From: an uncultured Eggerthella sp.
Lineage (GTDB): Bacteria > Actinomycetota > Coriobacteriia > Coriobacteriales > Eggerthellaceae
Reading direction: 5' to 3'
Length of the DNA: 64,000 nucleotides
NCBI GenBank assembly: GCA_900540345.1
Contig: UQFK01000005.1
Span: forward strand, 1-64,000
The translations under genes were made by a program, and so were the position numbers. The notes beneath the pieces are model-generated. The model was given only the letters and a program-made list of their open reading frames with translations. It ran no database searches and was not told the origin of the DNA. Shown here one piece after another: positions 44,535-53,795 of this stretch; position 1 is the first letter of the stretch; the number at the start of each line of letters is the position of its first letter.

Positions 44535-45602
44535 CTACATACCTGGAACGAAGGAAACGTCTTCATCGAGATCAAGAATAAACTGTGTGAGCAGCTTGAC
44601 GCATGCTTCAAGATCTTTGAGCGCGAGTACTTCTGTCGGAGTGTGCATATAGCGCAATGCAACCGAAACAAGTCCCGTTGCTTTACCGCCGCGCTGGATC
44701 TGCATCGCAGCAGCATCGGTACCTGTCACGCGTGGCTCAGCCTCGATCTGAACTTTAACATGAGCTTTCTTTGCTGCTGCTAGCAAACGCTCATAGACAA
44801 CAGGATTTATGTTTGGACCACGCGCGATCACTGGACCGCCACCACAAACAAGCTTGCCGTACTTAGAAGGATCGATGCCGGGATAATCGGTCGCATGCGT
44901 TACATCGAGCGCGATAGCAACATCAGGATGCACGCCATATGCAGATGTTGTACCACCTCGAAGACCGATCTCTTCTTGAACGGTGGCAGCGCAGATGTAG
45001 TCACCAGGAGCACGCCCTACGCGAGCAAGCTCTTCGAGTACTCGCACCGCAATATAGACACCCATCTTGTCGTCAAAACCACGCGAGACTGCCATGCCCT
45101 TTCCGAACTGCTCAAAACCAACACCGTAGGTGATCACATCGCCGATCTTGATGAGCTTTTTAACCTGCTTCGCAGGCATGCCGAGATCGATCACCAAGTC
45201 ATCAAGCGGTGTAACATTCTTACGCTCGTCAGGACTGATAAGATGAATGGGCTTTCTACCGACTACACCGCGATAGGTACCCGATTCGGCATGCACATCA
45301 ACACGCATACCGGGCAAAATAGCAGCATCGACACCACCTACTGCGGCAACGCTCAAAAACCCCCCATCGCTTATATAGGTGACCATAAGACCCACCTCGT
45401 CCATATGAGCAGCGATCATGACCGAAGGTGCTTTGCCTGTGCCTTTCAAAGTCGCATGCACAGAGCCCATCACATTGGTCTCAACCTGATCCGCAACACC
45501 CGATAAACGGGTACGGACGCGCTGAGCAACATCAGTTTCTGTGCCCGTGACCGAAGGGGTCTCGAGAATCTTTTTTAAGAATTTCTTATCTACCTTAGAC
45601 AT
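44535..45602 (-). CDS. M42-family aminopeptidase (glutamyl-aminopeptidase/endoglucanase type)
   Basis: A 355-residue cytoplasmic dinuclear metallopeptidase of the TET/PepA type. Metal-binding motifs are AAHMDEVGLMV, SRGFDDKMGVYIA, the catalytic pair VQEEIGLRGG, ALDVTHATDYPG, and a C-terminal RYMHTPTEVL with the last His ligand. The PDZ-like insertion between residues 65 and 180 is of the family type. The start at 45602 (MSKVDKKFLKK) follows GGAAGATCC. It sits between rnr and smpB, perhaps in a peptide and RNA turnover group. Confidence 0.9.
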   Translation of the reverse strand: MSKVDKKFLKKILETPSVTGTETDVAQRVRTRLSGVADQVETNVMGSVHATLKGTGKAPSVMIAAHMDEVGLMVTYISDGGFLSVAAVGGVDAAILPGMRVDVHAESGTYRGVVGRKPIHLISPDERKNVTPLDDLVIDLGMPAKQVKKLIKIGDVITYGVGFEQFGKGMAVSRGFDDKMGVYIAVRVLEELARVGRAPGDYICAATVQEEIGLRGGTTSAYGVHPDVAIALDVTHATDYPGIDPSKYGKLVCGGGPVIARGPNINPVVYERLLAAAKKAHVKVQIEAEPRVTGTDAAAMQIQRGGKATGLVSVALRYMHTPTEVLALKDLEACVKLLTQFILDLDEDVSFVPGM

Positions 45603-45726
45603 AGGATCTTCCCTAACTTTCGTGATCTTTATCATTTGGATACGAGCATGATCGCTACTCGTTCGTTCGCGTTCTTCGTTGAATTATACCGCGCCGTCAA
45701 GCAGACGCCGATCCTGCATGAAAGGC

Positions 45727-47769
45727 TCATTCGAAATCAGTCGCCAATTTGAAGATGATCTGTCGTGTGCGCCAGTCGGCTTCAACAAGAATAACCTCGA
45801 GCTTCTGTCCGATACGGTAAGTACATCCTGTATCCACTCCTGTGAGAAGAGCGCGTTCAGGATCATACGAAAAGTATTCATCACCCATCTCTTCGATAGG
45901 TAGAAAACCTTGCACGGTATTATCCATGCGCAGAACTGCACCAAATGTAGAAACGCTATAGATAAGGGTCTCGAAACGCTGTCCGATAAAGCCTTGAAGA
46001 TACTCGATCAGCTTGACGAGCTGCGACTGAAGTTCAGCCTTAGCAGCAATACGCTCCATCTCAGAAGCATGCTCAGCAATCCATGCGCTCGAGTTCTTCT
46101 CTGCTTCAAAGGTCTCTGATCTTGCAAAAAAAGCCTCTTTCACCATACGATGAACCATAAGATCAGGATAACGCCTGATAGGGCTTGTAAAATGGCAATA
46201 TTGCTCAAGAGCGAGTCCATAATGTCCCGACTCTGTTGTCGAATAGTAAGCCTGCTTCATACTGCGCAGAAGTAACATGCTCACCAGCTCACGCGTCTGC
46301 TCATCAACAGGAGTTGCGAGCACCTCCTGCAAGACATGAGGATTGCCTGCACAGAAGAGCGTCTTATCAAGCGCGTGAAACGCATCAAATTCTTGCAAGA
46401 TCTCGTAGAGCGAGAAGAGTGCATCGCGACCAGGCGCCGCATGCGTGCGATATATGCACGGCATCGATCGGTCGTCGAGCCAACGTGCCACGAGGTGATT
46501 CGCAAGGATCATTGACTCCTCGATAAGTTTGGTCGCATCAGTGCGACGACGATACCGGATGCCGACCGGCGCACCCGAATCGCTTAAAATCGCGCGTGCT
46601 TCGACACGATTGAATTCCATGCAACCTGCAGCATGTCGACGTTGATAGAGCTTATCGGAAAGCGATTTCACCGCATTGATACGTGTTGTGAGCGCATGGA
46701 TAACACCCTCATCAAGATCGATCGCGCCAAAAGGTGCTTGTTGCTGCTTGAAAGCTTGAACAAGATTGCCCGGATCTGCATCGATAAGAGCCTGAGCCTG
46801 ATCGTAAGAAAGACGCGCATTCGATTCAATAACGCTTGGGAAGACATCAAAACTCTCCACTGTTGCGTCAGAAACGCGCAATACTATCTCTACAGTAACT
46901 GCAAGACGAGGTTTACCAGGCACAAGCGAACAAAGCTGATTCGAGAGCTGCTCGGGCAGCATCGGAATGACTCGATCAACCAAGTAGACCGAACATCCAC
47001 GACGTCGAGCATCGTGATCGAGTGCGGAATCAAAAGCAACATAGCCCGAAACATCGGCAATATGTACACCAAGATGGATACGATCGGCATCGAGTTCAAC
47101 TGAAATCGCATCATCATAATCACGTGCATCAACCGGATCGATCGTGAAGATGAAACGATCTCGCAGATCTCGATAGCCAGATTCAAGAGCTGCAGAGACA
47201 TCGAGTGCACAAGCATCAGCCTCTTTGAGCGCTTGGTCATTAAATTCGGTCTCAAGCTTGTGTTGCGCAATGATCAACTCGATCTCAAGATCGGTATCCT
47301 CTCCACAGCCGATCACGCGCACTACCCTGCCTGTTGCAGCAGAATTACGCGAGGGATATTCGATCATCTCAACTTCGACCAGACTACCCTCTTCAATAGT
47401 CCGATCATCTGCTCGAAGCGTGAAGATATCGTAGGGTATACGCTGATCGACAGGAATCACCACACCAAAAGGTTCTGCGATCTCGTAACGACCTACAACA
47501 CGATCACACGAACGAGAAATAATCTTCGAAACACGACCTGTTGGTTTACGAGATGAGCCGCTCGAAGCTTTGCTGATACGATCACGATTCGAACTAATCC
47601 GTGCTACCTCGACCAGATCACCAGGAAACGCACCATACATCTTTGATGCGGGAATGAAATATTCACCTTCTGCTGTTTTAACGAAACCAAAACCACGTGA
47701 TGTGATCTCCAATATACCCTGTGGGCGTGAACGTGGTTGCCGGCGCGCTTTCGAAGACCTTCGTGCCAT
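45727..47769 (-). CDS. rnr: Ribonuclease R
   Basis: RNase R is the 3'-to-5' exoribonuclease that degrades structured RNA and non-stop mRNA with tmRNA. After a basic N-terminal tail come the cold-shock domains (RGFGFVKTAEGEYFIPASKMYGAFPGDLV). The RNB catalytic domain follows (RFIFTIDPVDARDYDDAISVELD, GVHIADVSGYV, DRVIPMLPEQLSNQLCSL, EESMILANHLVARWL, HYGLALEQYCHFTSPIRRYPDLMVHR). A C-terminal S1 domain ends the protein. The 680 residues are on the short side for the family. It is near smpB, as in many bacteria. Confidence 0.95.
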   Translation of the reverse strand: MARRSSKARRQPRSRPQGILEITSRGFGFVKTAEGEYFIPASKMYGAFPGDLVEVARISSNRDRISKASSGSSRKPTGRVSKIISRSCDRVVGRYEIAEPFGVVIPVDQRIPYDIFTLRADDRTIEEGSLVEVEMIEYPSRNSAATGRVVRVIGCGEDTDLEIELIIAQHKLETEFNDQALKEADACALDVSAALESGYRDLRDRFIFTIDPVDARDYDDAISVELDADRIHLGVHIADVSGYVAFDSALDHDARRRGCSVYLVDRVIPMLPEQLSNQLCSLVPGKPRLAVTVEIVLRVSDATVESFDVFPSVIESNARLSYDQAQALIDADPGNLVQAFKQQQAPFGAIDLDEGVIHALTTRINAVKSLSDKLYQRRHAAGCMEFNRVEARAILSDSGAPVGIRYRRRTDATKLIEESMILANHLVARWLDDRSMPCIYRTHAAPGRDALFSLYEILQEFDAFHALDKTLFCAGNPHVLQEVLATPVDEQTRELVSMLLLRSMKQAYYSTTESGHYGLALEQYCHFTSPIRRYPDLMVHRMVKEAFFARSETFEAEKNSSAWIAEHASEMERIAAKAELQSQLVKLIEYLQGFIGQRFETLIYSVSTFGAVLRMDNTVQGFLPIEEMGDEYFSYDPERALLTGVDTGCTYRIGQKLEVILVEADWRTRQIIFKLATDFE

Positions 47770-47784
47770 GTCCGATCTCGCCTG

Positions 47785-49032
47785 CTATCGATTCGATGCA
47801 GCGATCTCGAGCGCAATAGAAAGCTGACGAGATGCATCACTGATCGCAACATCCGGCGTTATGCCATTGCCATCGATCGCACGACCAGACGGAGATAGGT
47901 AGGTAGCAGCGGTATAACGCAATGCGCCACCAAAAGAAAGTGGTTGCATGACTTGAACGGATCCTTTGCCCTGCGTCTGTACACCTACGATAGTCGCACG
48001 ACGTGAGTCCTGTAATGCTGCTGCAAGGACCTCGGCCGAACCAGCGGTCTTCTCGTTTACCATGACAACAAGGGGAAGATTCGTAACATCGACGCCATCT
48101 GCAGATTTAGTCGTTGTATTTTCACCTGACTTTATCTGTACGAGCGTGCCGCTCTGTACGAATAAGGATGCAATCTCGGTCGCTTGCGTCAAATAACCAC
48201 CAGGGATATTACGCAGATCAAGTACGATAGCTCGAGCACCTTTACCCTCGGCCTCAGCGATAGTCTTCTTCAACACCTCTGCACAATCTGACCCAAGCTG
48301 CTTGATCTCGATGTATGCGGTCTCGTTCGAAACGGTATAGGTAATGTTGGTCTCGGGATTGTCGGCATAATGCAGTGAGGTGTTAAAGGTAGTGCCTCCA
48401 CCTGTCTGGTCGCTTCCAGGACGACGCCATGTGATATTAACCAGATCATTCTCGTCACGGCTGAGAGTATTAGTAACTTCAGGCAATGACCATTGATCCT
48501 TTTTTTCACCGTCAATGCTCACAACATAATCACCAGGTAGAATGCCCATATTGGCAGCTTCAGACCCCTCGAATACATCAACAACATAGCATGATCCATC
48601 GGTCTCGCCGAACAGGACGCCGATCCCCGTGCTTGGATTAGTGACGCTATTCAAATACGTCTGATAACTCGATGCATCGAAATAACGAGCGTACGGATCG
48701 TTCATGGTCTTAATGAACGCATCAAGCGTAGCGGTGGTTGCGGTGTTTAGATCATAGGTATCTACACTGTCATTCTTGATGATGCCCTGCACCTCTGCAA
48801 CGCGCGCAGAAAGCGAATCGTAAGTATTGCCCGAAACCGTCTCCCCGGGATTAATCTCTTGTTTCACCGAAAGATCAGAGAAGCCCAACGAAGAGAGCAG
48901 ATCGGTATTGCCTCGAACAAGAAAACCCGCAACGAAGACTAAAACGACCGCAATGCAAGCACCAACGATTTTGATGATGCTCGCATTGCGTTTTTGAACA
49001 GATTGATTCTTTTTCTGATCGGAATGACTCAC
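47785..49032 (-). CDS. ctpA: S41 (C-terminal processing) peptidase
   Basis: An extracytoplasmic serine protease, 415 residues. A cytoplasmic polar stretch and one membrane segment (IIKIVGACIAVVLVFVAGFLV) lead to a PDZ domain (VVDVFEGSEAANMGILPGDYVVSIDG). The tail-specific protease core has YIEIKQLGSD, ARAIVLDLRNIPGGYLTQA, the catalytic Ser in VNEKTAGSAEVLAAALQD and Lys in VGVQTQGKGSVQ. The start is GTG. It follows ftsX by 24 bases, the common ftsEX-ctp order, where it may process envelope proteins during growth or division. Confidence 0.94.
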   Translation of the reverse strand: MSHSDQKKNQSVQKRNASIIKIVGACIAVVLVFVAGFLVRGNTDLLSSLGFSDLSVKQEINPGETVSGNTYDSLSARVAEVQGIIKNDSVDTYDLNTATTATLDAFIKTMNDPYARYFDASSYQTYLNSVTNPSTGIGVLFGETDGSCYVVDVFEGSEAANMGILPGDYVVSIDGEKKDQWSLPEVTNTLSRDENDLVNITWRRPGSDQTGGGTTFNTSLHYADNPETNITYTVSNETAYIEIKQLGSDCAEVLKKTIAEAEGKGARAIVLDLRNIPGGYLTQATEIASLFVQSGTLVQIKSGENTTTKSADGVDVTNLPLVVMVNEKTAGSAEVLAAALQDSRRATIVGVQTQGKGSVQVMQPLSFGGALRYTAATYLSPSGRAIDGNGITPDVAISDASRQLSIALEIAASNR

Positions 49033-49056
49033 CGAATGCCTGACCTTTTTGCGGGG

Positions 49057-49971
49057 TTACACCTTGAGGTAACGACGCATTGCAAAGACCGAACCCAAAA
49101 GGCCGATGACTAGACCTGCCACCAAAAGCGCAGCATAAATCATAAGGAACATGGTCGGCTCAACGTTGAGGGGTAACCACGGAAGCGCAGTGGTGATACG
49201 CGGGAGCGCAAAGAGGCGAATGAGCTCGATCACACCAATAGCTAACACTGCACCGATGATGGCATGTAGTGCACCTTCGGCCAAGAAAGGACCGCGAATA
49301 AAACCATTCGATGCGCCGACAAGACGCATAATAGCGATCTCTTTACGACGTGCAAGGATTGCCAAACGAATCGTGTTATTGATGAAAATGAACGCAATGA
49401 CAACAAGAACGATAATAAGCCCAATGCCAACATAGCGGATCGCATTCGTAAGCGAGAAGAGCTTATCGACTGTCTTTTGGCCATACTGAAGAGAATCAGA
49501 AGGATCATCAGGATTATCACAGATCTTCACGAACGTTTCATTGGCAAGGATCTGATTAGCAATATCGGTGACCGACTGAGCTTCAGAAAGATCGACATCG
49601 ATCGAAGCAGGAAGCGGATTCTCACCATCGAGCTGTGCAACGATATCTGGATTCGAGGTCATAGAATTCGTGAAGTTCTCAAGCGCTTGGTCTTTTGTCG
49701 TGAAGCCTACGCTCTCGACTCCAGGTAAACCTTTAATATATTGCTCGACCGAATCGATATCCTGTTCTGAAGCATCATCAGCCACATAAGCCGTAATAGA
49801 GACCTGATTCTCGACTGAAGTAACGACATTATTGATGATAACGCCGCAGATGCAGAAGATGCCGATGATGAGCAACGACAGGAAAATAGTGATGATCGAA
49901 CCAAGCGTAGTCGAAAAGTTTCGAGTGAAACCAGTGAGCGACTCGCGGAAAAAGTAAAGCAAACTAGACAT
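49057..49971 (-). CDS. ftsX: Cell division ABC transporter permease FtsX
   Basis: FtsX and FtsE form an ABC-like complex that activates peptidoglycan hydrolases at the septum. The 304 residues have an N-terminal membrane helix (LGSIITIFLSLLIIGIFCICGVIIN), an extracellular loop domain (about 50-180) and three C-terminal helices (IRYVGIGLIIVLVVIAFIFI, GAVLAIGVIELI, MIYAALLVAGLVIGLLGSVFA). The motif RLAILARRKEIAIMRLVGASNGFIRGPFL is the FtsE contact. The ATG at 49971 overlaps the ftsE end by eight bases. Confidence 0.95.
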   Translation of the reverse strand: MSSLLYFFRESLTGFTRNFSTTLGSIITIFLSLLIIGIFCICGVIINNVVTSVENQVSITAYVADDASEQDIDSVEQYIKGLPGVESVGFTTKDQALENFTNSMTSNPDIVAQLDGENPLPASIDVDLSEAQSVTDIANQILANETFVKICDNPDDPSDSLQYGQKTVDKLFSLTNAIRYVGIGLIIVLVVIAFIFINNTIRLAILARRKEIAIMRLVGASNGFIRGPFLAEGALHAIIGAVLAIGVIELIRLFALPRITTALPWLPLNVEPTMFLMIYAALLVAGLVIGLLGSVFAMRRYLKV

Positions 49972-50800
49972 CGAAACCGTACACTCCTCTATCCTGGTCG
50001 CGCGTGAGATGACCCTTATCAAGAGCGATGACACGACGTCTCATGTTGTCCACCATCTCGCGATCGTGCGTGGCAACCAATACCGTGGTGCCCGTACGGT
50101 TGATCCTCTCAAGCAGATCCATGATACCGCGAGAATTCTGCGGATCGAGATTACCCGTAGGCTCGTCGCATACCAAAAGCGGTGGACGATTGACGATCGC
50201 GCGTGCAATACTGACGCGCTGTTGCTCACCACCAGAGAGCTGATCAGGGCGCTTATCGAGCTTATCTGCAAGACCGACCAAACGCAGCACTTCTGGTACT
50301 TGCGTACGAATGATATGACGAGATTTTCCGATAACTTCAAGAGCAAAAGAAACATTCTCGAAGACTGTTTTGTTCGGCAACAGCTTGAAGTCCTGGAAGA
50401 CGCAGCCGATGTTGCGACGAAGATAAGGAACACGCCAATTGCGCATCGAAGAAAGATCTTCATCAGCAACATAAATATGACCAGAGGTTGGTTTCAATTC
50501 GCGCGTAAGCAAGCGAATGAAGGTTGATTTACCCGAACCAGAATGGCCTACCAAGAAGACGAATTCACCTGGATAGATATGCAGCGTAACATCATCAAGT
50601 GCTGGTTTGTTCGGCTGTGCAGGATAGATCTTCGTAACATGGTCGAACGTGATGACTGGATTGCCGGTGCTCTGATTCACTGCATCGACGTTGACCGTAG
50701 GCAATGCTTGCGAAAGCTGTGCGGTCAGATTCGGTGCGGAATGCGCTGCGGCATGTTTACCGACGCTTCCGCCGTTATCGTTTGTCACAGTATGCTCCAT
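49964..50800 (-). CDS. ftsE: Cell division ATP-binding protein FtsE
   Basis: The cytoplasmic ATPase of the FtsEX complex. The core begins near residue 48 (VITFDHVTKIYP) with Walker A LVGHSGSGKSTFIRLLTREL, the Q-loop CVFQDFKLLPNKTVFENV, signature LSGGEQQRVSIARAI, Walker B LLVCDEPTGNLDP and the H-loop VATHDREM. The first ~47 residues are a polar, His/Asn/Ala-rich extension absent in most FtsE proteins. No strong Shine-Dalgarno stands before ATG 50800, so an internal start is possible. Confidence 0.93.
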   Translation of the reverse strand: MEHTVTNDNGGSVGKHAAAHSAPNLTAQLSQALPTVNVDAVNQSTGNPVITFDHVTKIYPAQPNKPALDDVTLHIYPGEFVFLVGHSGSGKSTFIRLLTRELKPTSGHIYVADEDLSSMRNWRVPYLRRNIGCVFQDFKLLPNKTVFENVSFALEVIGKSRHIIRTQVPEVLRLVGLADKLDKRPDQLSGGEQQRVSIARAIVNRPPLLVCDEPTGNLDPQNSRGIMDLLERINRTGTTVLVATHDREMVDNMRRRVIALDKGHLTRDQDRGVYGFDV

Positions 50801-50827
50801 TCATAGTATCGATTCTGAGACATAAAA

Positions 50828-50833
50828 ATTATA
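50828..50833 (-). promoter_or_regulatory. Possible -10 box for ftsE
   Basis: A consensus TATAAT on the minus strand lies 27 bases before the ftsE ATG, just past the transketolase stop. No convincing -35 box is visible. Confidence 0.4.
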
Positions 50834-50839
50834 GCAATC

Positions 50840-51814
50840 TTATTTGCGCATGAGTACTTTTTTCGCTGCTTGGACGATAGCAGGGGCATCAAGGCCGAAA
50901 TACGCCATAAGTTCTTCAAATTCGCCCGATTTGCCAAAGCGATCACGCACTGCGACGAACTCAAGCGGAACTGGCAGCGCTTCTGCGCACAGTTCGCTAA
51001 CCGCAGAACAAAGACCACCATATACGGAATGCTCTTCAGCAATGACCCCACACCCTGTCTTTGACAATGAGGACAGAATAGTATCGCGATCGAGCGGCTT
51101 GATGCTAAATGCATCGATAACTTCAGCAGAGATTCCCTCTTCAGCGAGCAGTTGAGCTGCTCTATTTGCCTGTGCGATCTCGACACCACACGCAATGATG
51201 GAGACATCGTGTCCTTCTCGTAAGCAATATGCCTTACCGATCTCCAGATCGACACCTTCAGCATAGACTGCAGGAAGAGCGGCACGACCCATACGAACAT
51301 ACACAGGGCCAGGTGTTCTTGCAGCGAGCTTGAGCGCAGCGCATGCAGATTCATAATCCGCAGGAACAAGTACCTTCATAGGAGGTAAACCACGCATGAG
51401 CGAGATGTCTTCGAGCATCTGATGGGAGCCCCCATCAGGGCCAACCGAGATACCTGCATGCGTTGGTGCGATCTTAACATCAAGATTCGCATAAGCGACC
51501 GTATTCCTGATCTGATCATAACAACGCCCTGTACCGAACACGGCAAAAGAACCCGTGAATGCGATATTGCCTGTGAGTGCAAGTCCCGCAGCGACGCCAA
51601 TCATGTTCTGCTCTGCGATACCCACATTGAAAAGGCGTTTGCTTTGATCATCGCCTGCCTGACCAAAGGTCTTGGTGGTTGTAGAGCCCGTAAGATCAGC
51701 ATCTACTGCGACAATGGGTAGACCCTCAGCGGCAAGGGCTGCAAGCGTTTTGCCGTATGCTGCGCGCGTTGCCTTCTTTTCCTGTACCTGAGCGGCATCT
51801 GCGAACTTAACCAC
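50840..51814 (-). CDS. Transketolase, C-terminal half
   Basis: The pyrimidine-binding and C-terminal domains of a split transketolase, 324 residues. Family motifs are GIAEQNMIGVAAGLALTGNIAFTGSFAVFG (Glu contacts the thiamine), the IRNTVAYANLDVKIAPTHAGISVGPDGGSHQMLEDISLMRGLP region with the conserved His, and the C-terminal fold VEIAQANRAAQLLAEEGISAEVIDAFSIKPLD. I choose GTG 51814 with GAGGGAG upstream; it overlaps the N-half stop by eight bases, so both halves are co-translated. A TTG at 51832 is less likely. Confidence 0.9.
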   Translation of the reverse strand: MVKFADAAQVQEKKATRAAYGKTLAALAAEGLPIVAVDADLTGSTTTKTFGQAGDDQSKRLFNVGIAEQNMIGVAAGLALTGNIAFTGSFAVFGTGRCYDQIRNTVAYANLDVKIAPTHAGISVGPDGGSHQMLEDISLMRGLPPMKVLVPADYESACAALKLAARTPGPVYVRMGRAALPAVYAEGVDLEIGKAYCLREGHDVSIIACGVEIAQANRAAQLLAEEGISAEVIDAFSIKPLDRDTILSSLSKTGCGVIAEEHSVYGGLCSAVSELCAEALPVPLEFVAVRDRFGKSGEFEELMAYFGLDAPAIVQAAKKVLMRK

Positions 51815-52640
51815 GGTCTCCCTCGCTTTCAAGCTCTACAAGCGCACGTTTAGCCTCTTCATCATTGGGAGCTTTTCCATGCCAACCTGCTTGATTTTCC
51901 ATGAAAGAAACGCCCTTGCCCTTGATCGTCTTCGCTATGATGGCCTTAGGTATACCGATCAACTCGTCTTTAAGGGTAGTGAAGAGCGCGATAAGCGCAT
52001 CAATATCATGTCCGTCAACCTCGTGAACTTCCCAACCAAAGGCTTCAAACTTATCCTTCAACAAGCCCGCTGAACATACATCTTCAAGAGCGCCATCAAT
52101 CTGAAGACCATTGGCATCTATAATCGCCACTAAATTGCCCAATCGCTGAGCTGCTGCGAAGTTTGCCGCCTCCCAGACTTGGCCTTCTTGGCACTCACCG
52201 TCTCCGAGCAATGTATAAACTTTCGCATGAGCGCCCTTCAAACGCAGCCCTGCTGTAGCGCCTGCTGCGATGGAGAGCCCCTGTCCGAGCGATCCTGTCG
52301 AGACCTCTACACCAGGTAAAAGATTAGAATCAGGGTGACCTTGTAGACGCGTACCAAGCTTGCGGAGTGTCAAAAGCTCCTCTTTCGGAAAGAAGCCAGC
52401 CTCAGCAAGAGCCGCATAGAGCGCAGGGGCTGCATGCCCCTTTGCTAGTATGAAGCGATCACGCGTTTCCCTAGCTGGATCGGACGCATCGTAGTTCATA
52501 ATGTCGCCGAAATAGAGCGCGGCGATAATATCCGTACAGGAGAGCGACCCTCCCGGATGGCCGCTACCTGCTTCGTGGATCATCGTGATGATGTCACGAC
52601 GCATGGCGTTGGCTTTTTGATGTGCTTCAACAGATGCCAT
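51807..52640 (-). CDS. Transketolase, N-terminal half
   Basis: The diphosphate-binding domain of a two-gene transketolase, 277 residues, which transfers two-carbon units in the pentose phosphate pathway. Motifs are HEAGSGHPGGSLSCTDIIAALYF, RDRFILAKGHAAPALYAALAEAG, GSLGQGLSIAAGAT and LLGDGECQEGQVWEAANFAAAQRLGNLVAIIDANGLQIDG (TPP site). AAAGGACATC precedes the ATG. Both halves keep their key motifs, so the split is a normal variant and not a broken gene. Confidence 0.93.
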   Translation of the reverse strand: MASVEAHQKANAMRRDIITMIHEAGSGHPGGSLSCTDIIAALYFGDIMNYDASDPARETRDRFILAKGHAAPALYAALAEAGFFPKEELLTLRKLGTRLQGHPDSNLLPGVEVSTGSLGQGLSIAAGATAGLRLKGAHAKVYTLLGDGECQEGQVWEAANFAAAQRLGNLVAIIDANGLQIDGALEDVCSAGLLKDKFEAFGWEVHEVDGHDIDALIALFTTLKDELIGIPKAIIAKTIKGKGVSFMENQAGWHGKAPNDEEAKRALVELESEGDRG

Positions 52641-52666
52641 GATGTCCTTTCACGCCTGACCTTGCG

Positions 52667-53749
52667 TTACTGCGACGCCTTCCATCGGTGATACCCGATA
52701 ACGAACTGATCGATATCACCATCGAGCGCCGCATCGACGTTGCCGCTTTCGATATTACTACGAGTATCCTTGATCAGTCGATAAGGATAGAGAACATAGT
52801 TCCTTATCTGACTGCCAAAGGAGTTGTCCATCTTCTCGCCCTTTAATTCAGCAAGCTCTGCTTGACGCTTCTGCTCTTCACGCTCGAAAAGCTTGCCACG
52901 CAGAACACGGAATGCTGCTTCTTTGTTCTGTAGCTGAGATTTCTCGTTCTGACAGGTGACCACGATGCCTGTAGGAATATGAGTCAAACGCACTGCTGAA
53001 TCTGTTGTATTGACGCTCTGACCACCAGGTCCACTCGAGCGATATACATCAACACGCACATCGTTGGGATCGATCTCGATCTCGATATCGTCATCATCAA
53101 GCACTGGGACCACTTCGACGGCAGCAAAGGTGGTATGACGGCGTTTCTTCTCGTCGGTCGGAGATATGCGCACCAAACGATGAACGCCTGTCTCGCTGCG
53201 CAACATACCATAAGCGTGGCGACCCTCAATCTGTAGGCTCACGCGGTCAAGGCCAATGCCTTCACCAGGAACAAGGTCAAGCAGTTTCTGCTTCCAACCT
53301 TTCTGATCGGCATATCGCGAATACATCTTATAAAGCATTTCAGTCCAGTCTTGCGCCTCAAGCCCACCGCTACCAGGATGGATGGTAATGATGGCATCAG
53401 CTCCATCGTAGGCACCGGTGAACCATGATTCTATTTCGAAAGCATCAAGCATCGCTTCGAGCTTCGAGAGGCATTGTTGCTCTTCTTCTTGAAAGCTCTC
53501 GTCTTCAGCCGCGAATTCCGCTGCAGTGTGCGCATCGTCAAGGAGCTGACGAGCACTCGCATAGCGCTCAAGCAGATCGCGCACGTCAGAAGCTTGCTTT
53601 GAGATCTTCTGAGCAGTTTCAGCATTATCCCAAAATCCAGGAGCCGCAATCTGCGCTTCGAGCGCCTCAAGTTCGCGCGCACGATCGTCGATATGGAGAA
53701 AACCCTGAGCATCGCAAAGACGCTGTTGGGCGATATCATACGTGATCAT
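52667..53749 (-). CDS. prfB: Peptide chain release factor 2
   Basis: RF2 terminates at UGA and UAA. The 360 residues have the family order with the codon-recognition domain (the SPF-like tripeptide region lies around SPTDEKKRRHTTFAAVEV) and the hydrolysis motif SSGPGGQSVNTTDSAVRLTHIPTGIVV. The ATG at 53749 (MITYDIAQQRL) has GAGGGTCTC upstream. The usual autoregulatory frameshift near codon 26 is absent: the frame is open throughout. It lies between secA and the transketolase genes. Confidence 0.95.
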   Translation of the reverse strand: MITYDIAQQRLCDAQGFLHIDDRARELEALEAQIAAPGFWDNAETAQKISKQASDVRDLLERYASARQLLDDAHTAAEFAAEDESFQEEEQQCLSKLEAMLDAFEIESWFTGAYDGADAIITIHPGSGGLEAQDWTEMLYKMYSRYADQKGWKQKLLDLVPGEGIGLDRVSLQIEGRHAYGMLRSETGVHRLVRISPTDEKKRRHTTFAAVEVVPVLDDDDIEIEIDPNDVRVDVYRSSGPGGQSVNTTDSAVRLTHIPTGIVVTCQNEKSQLQNKEAAFRVLRGKLFEREEQKRQAELAELKGEKMDNSFGSQIRNYVLYPYRLIKDTRSNIESGNVDAALDGDIDQFVIGYHRWKASQ

Positions 53750-53795
53750 AGTGAGACCCTCACGAAACGAATACAACGACAAACATCATGAACGA

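Noticed and set aside
50840..52640. Transketolase halves as a frameshifted single gene
   Set aside because: Each half has its own ribosome site and complete domain ends, and split transketolases are a known natural form.
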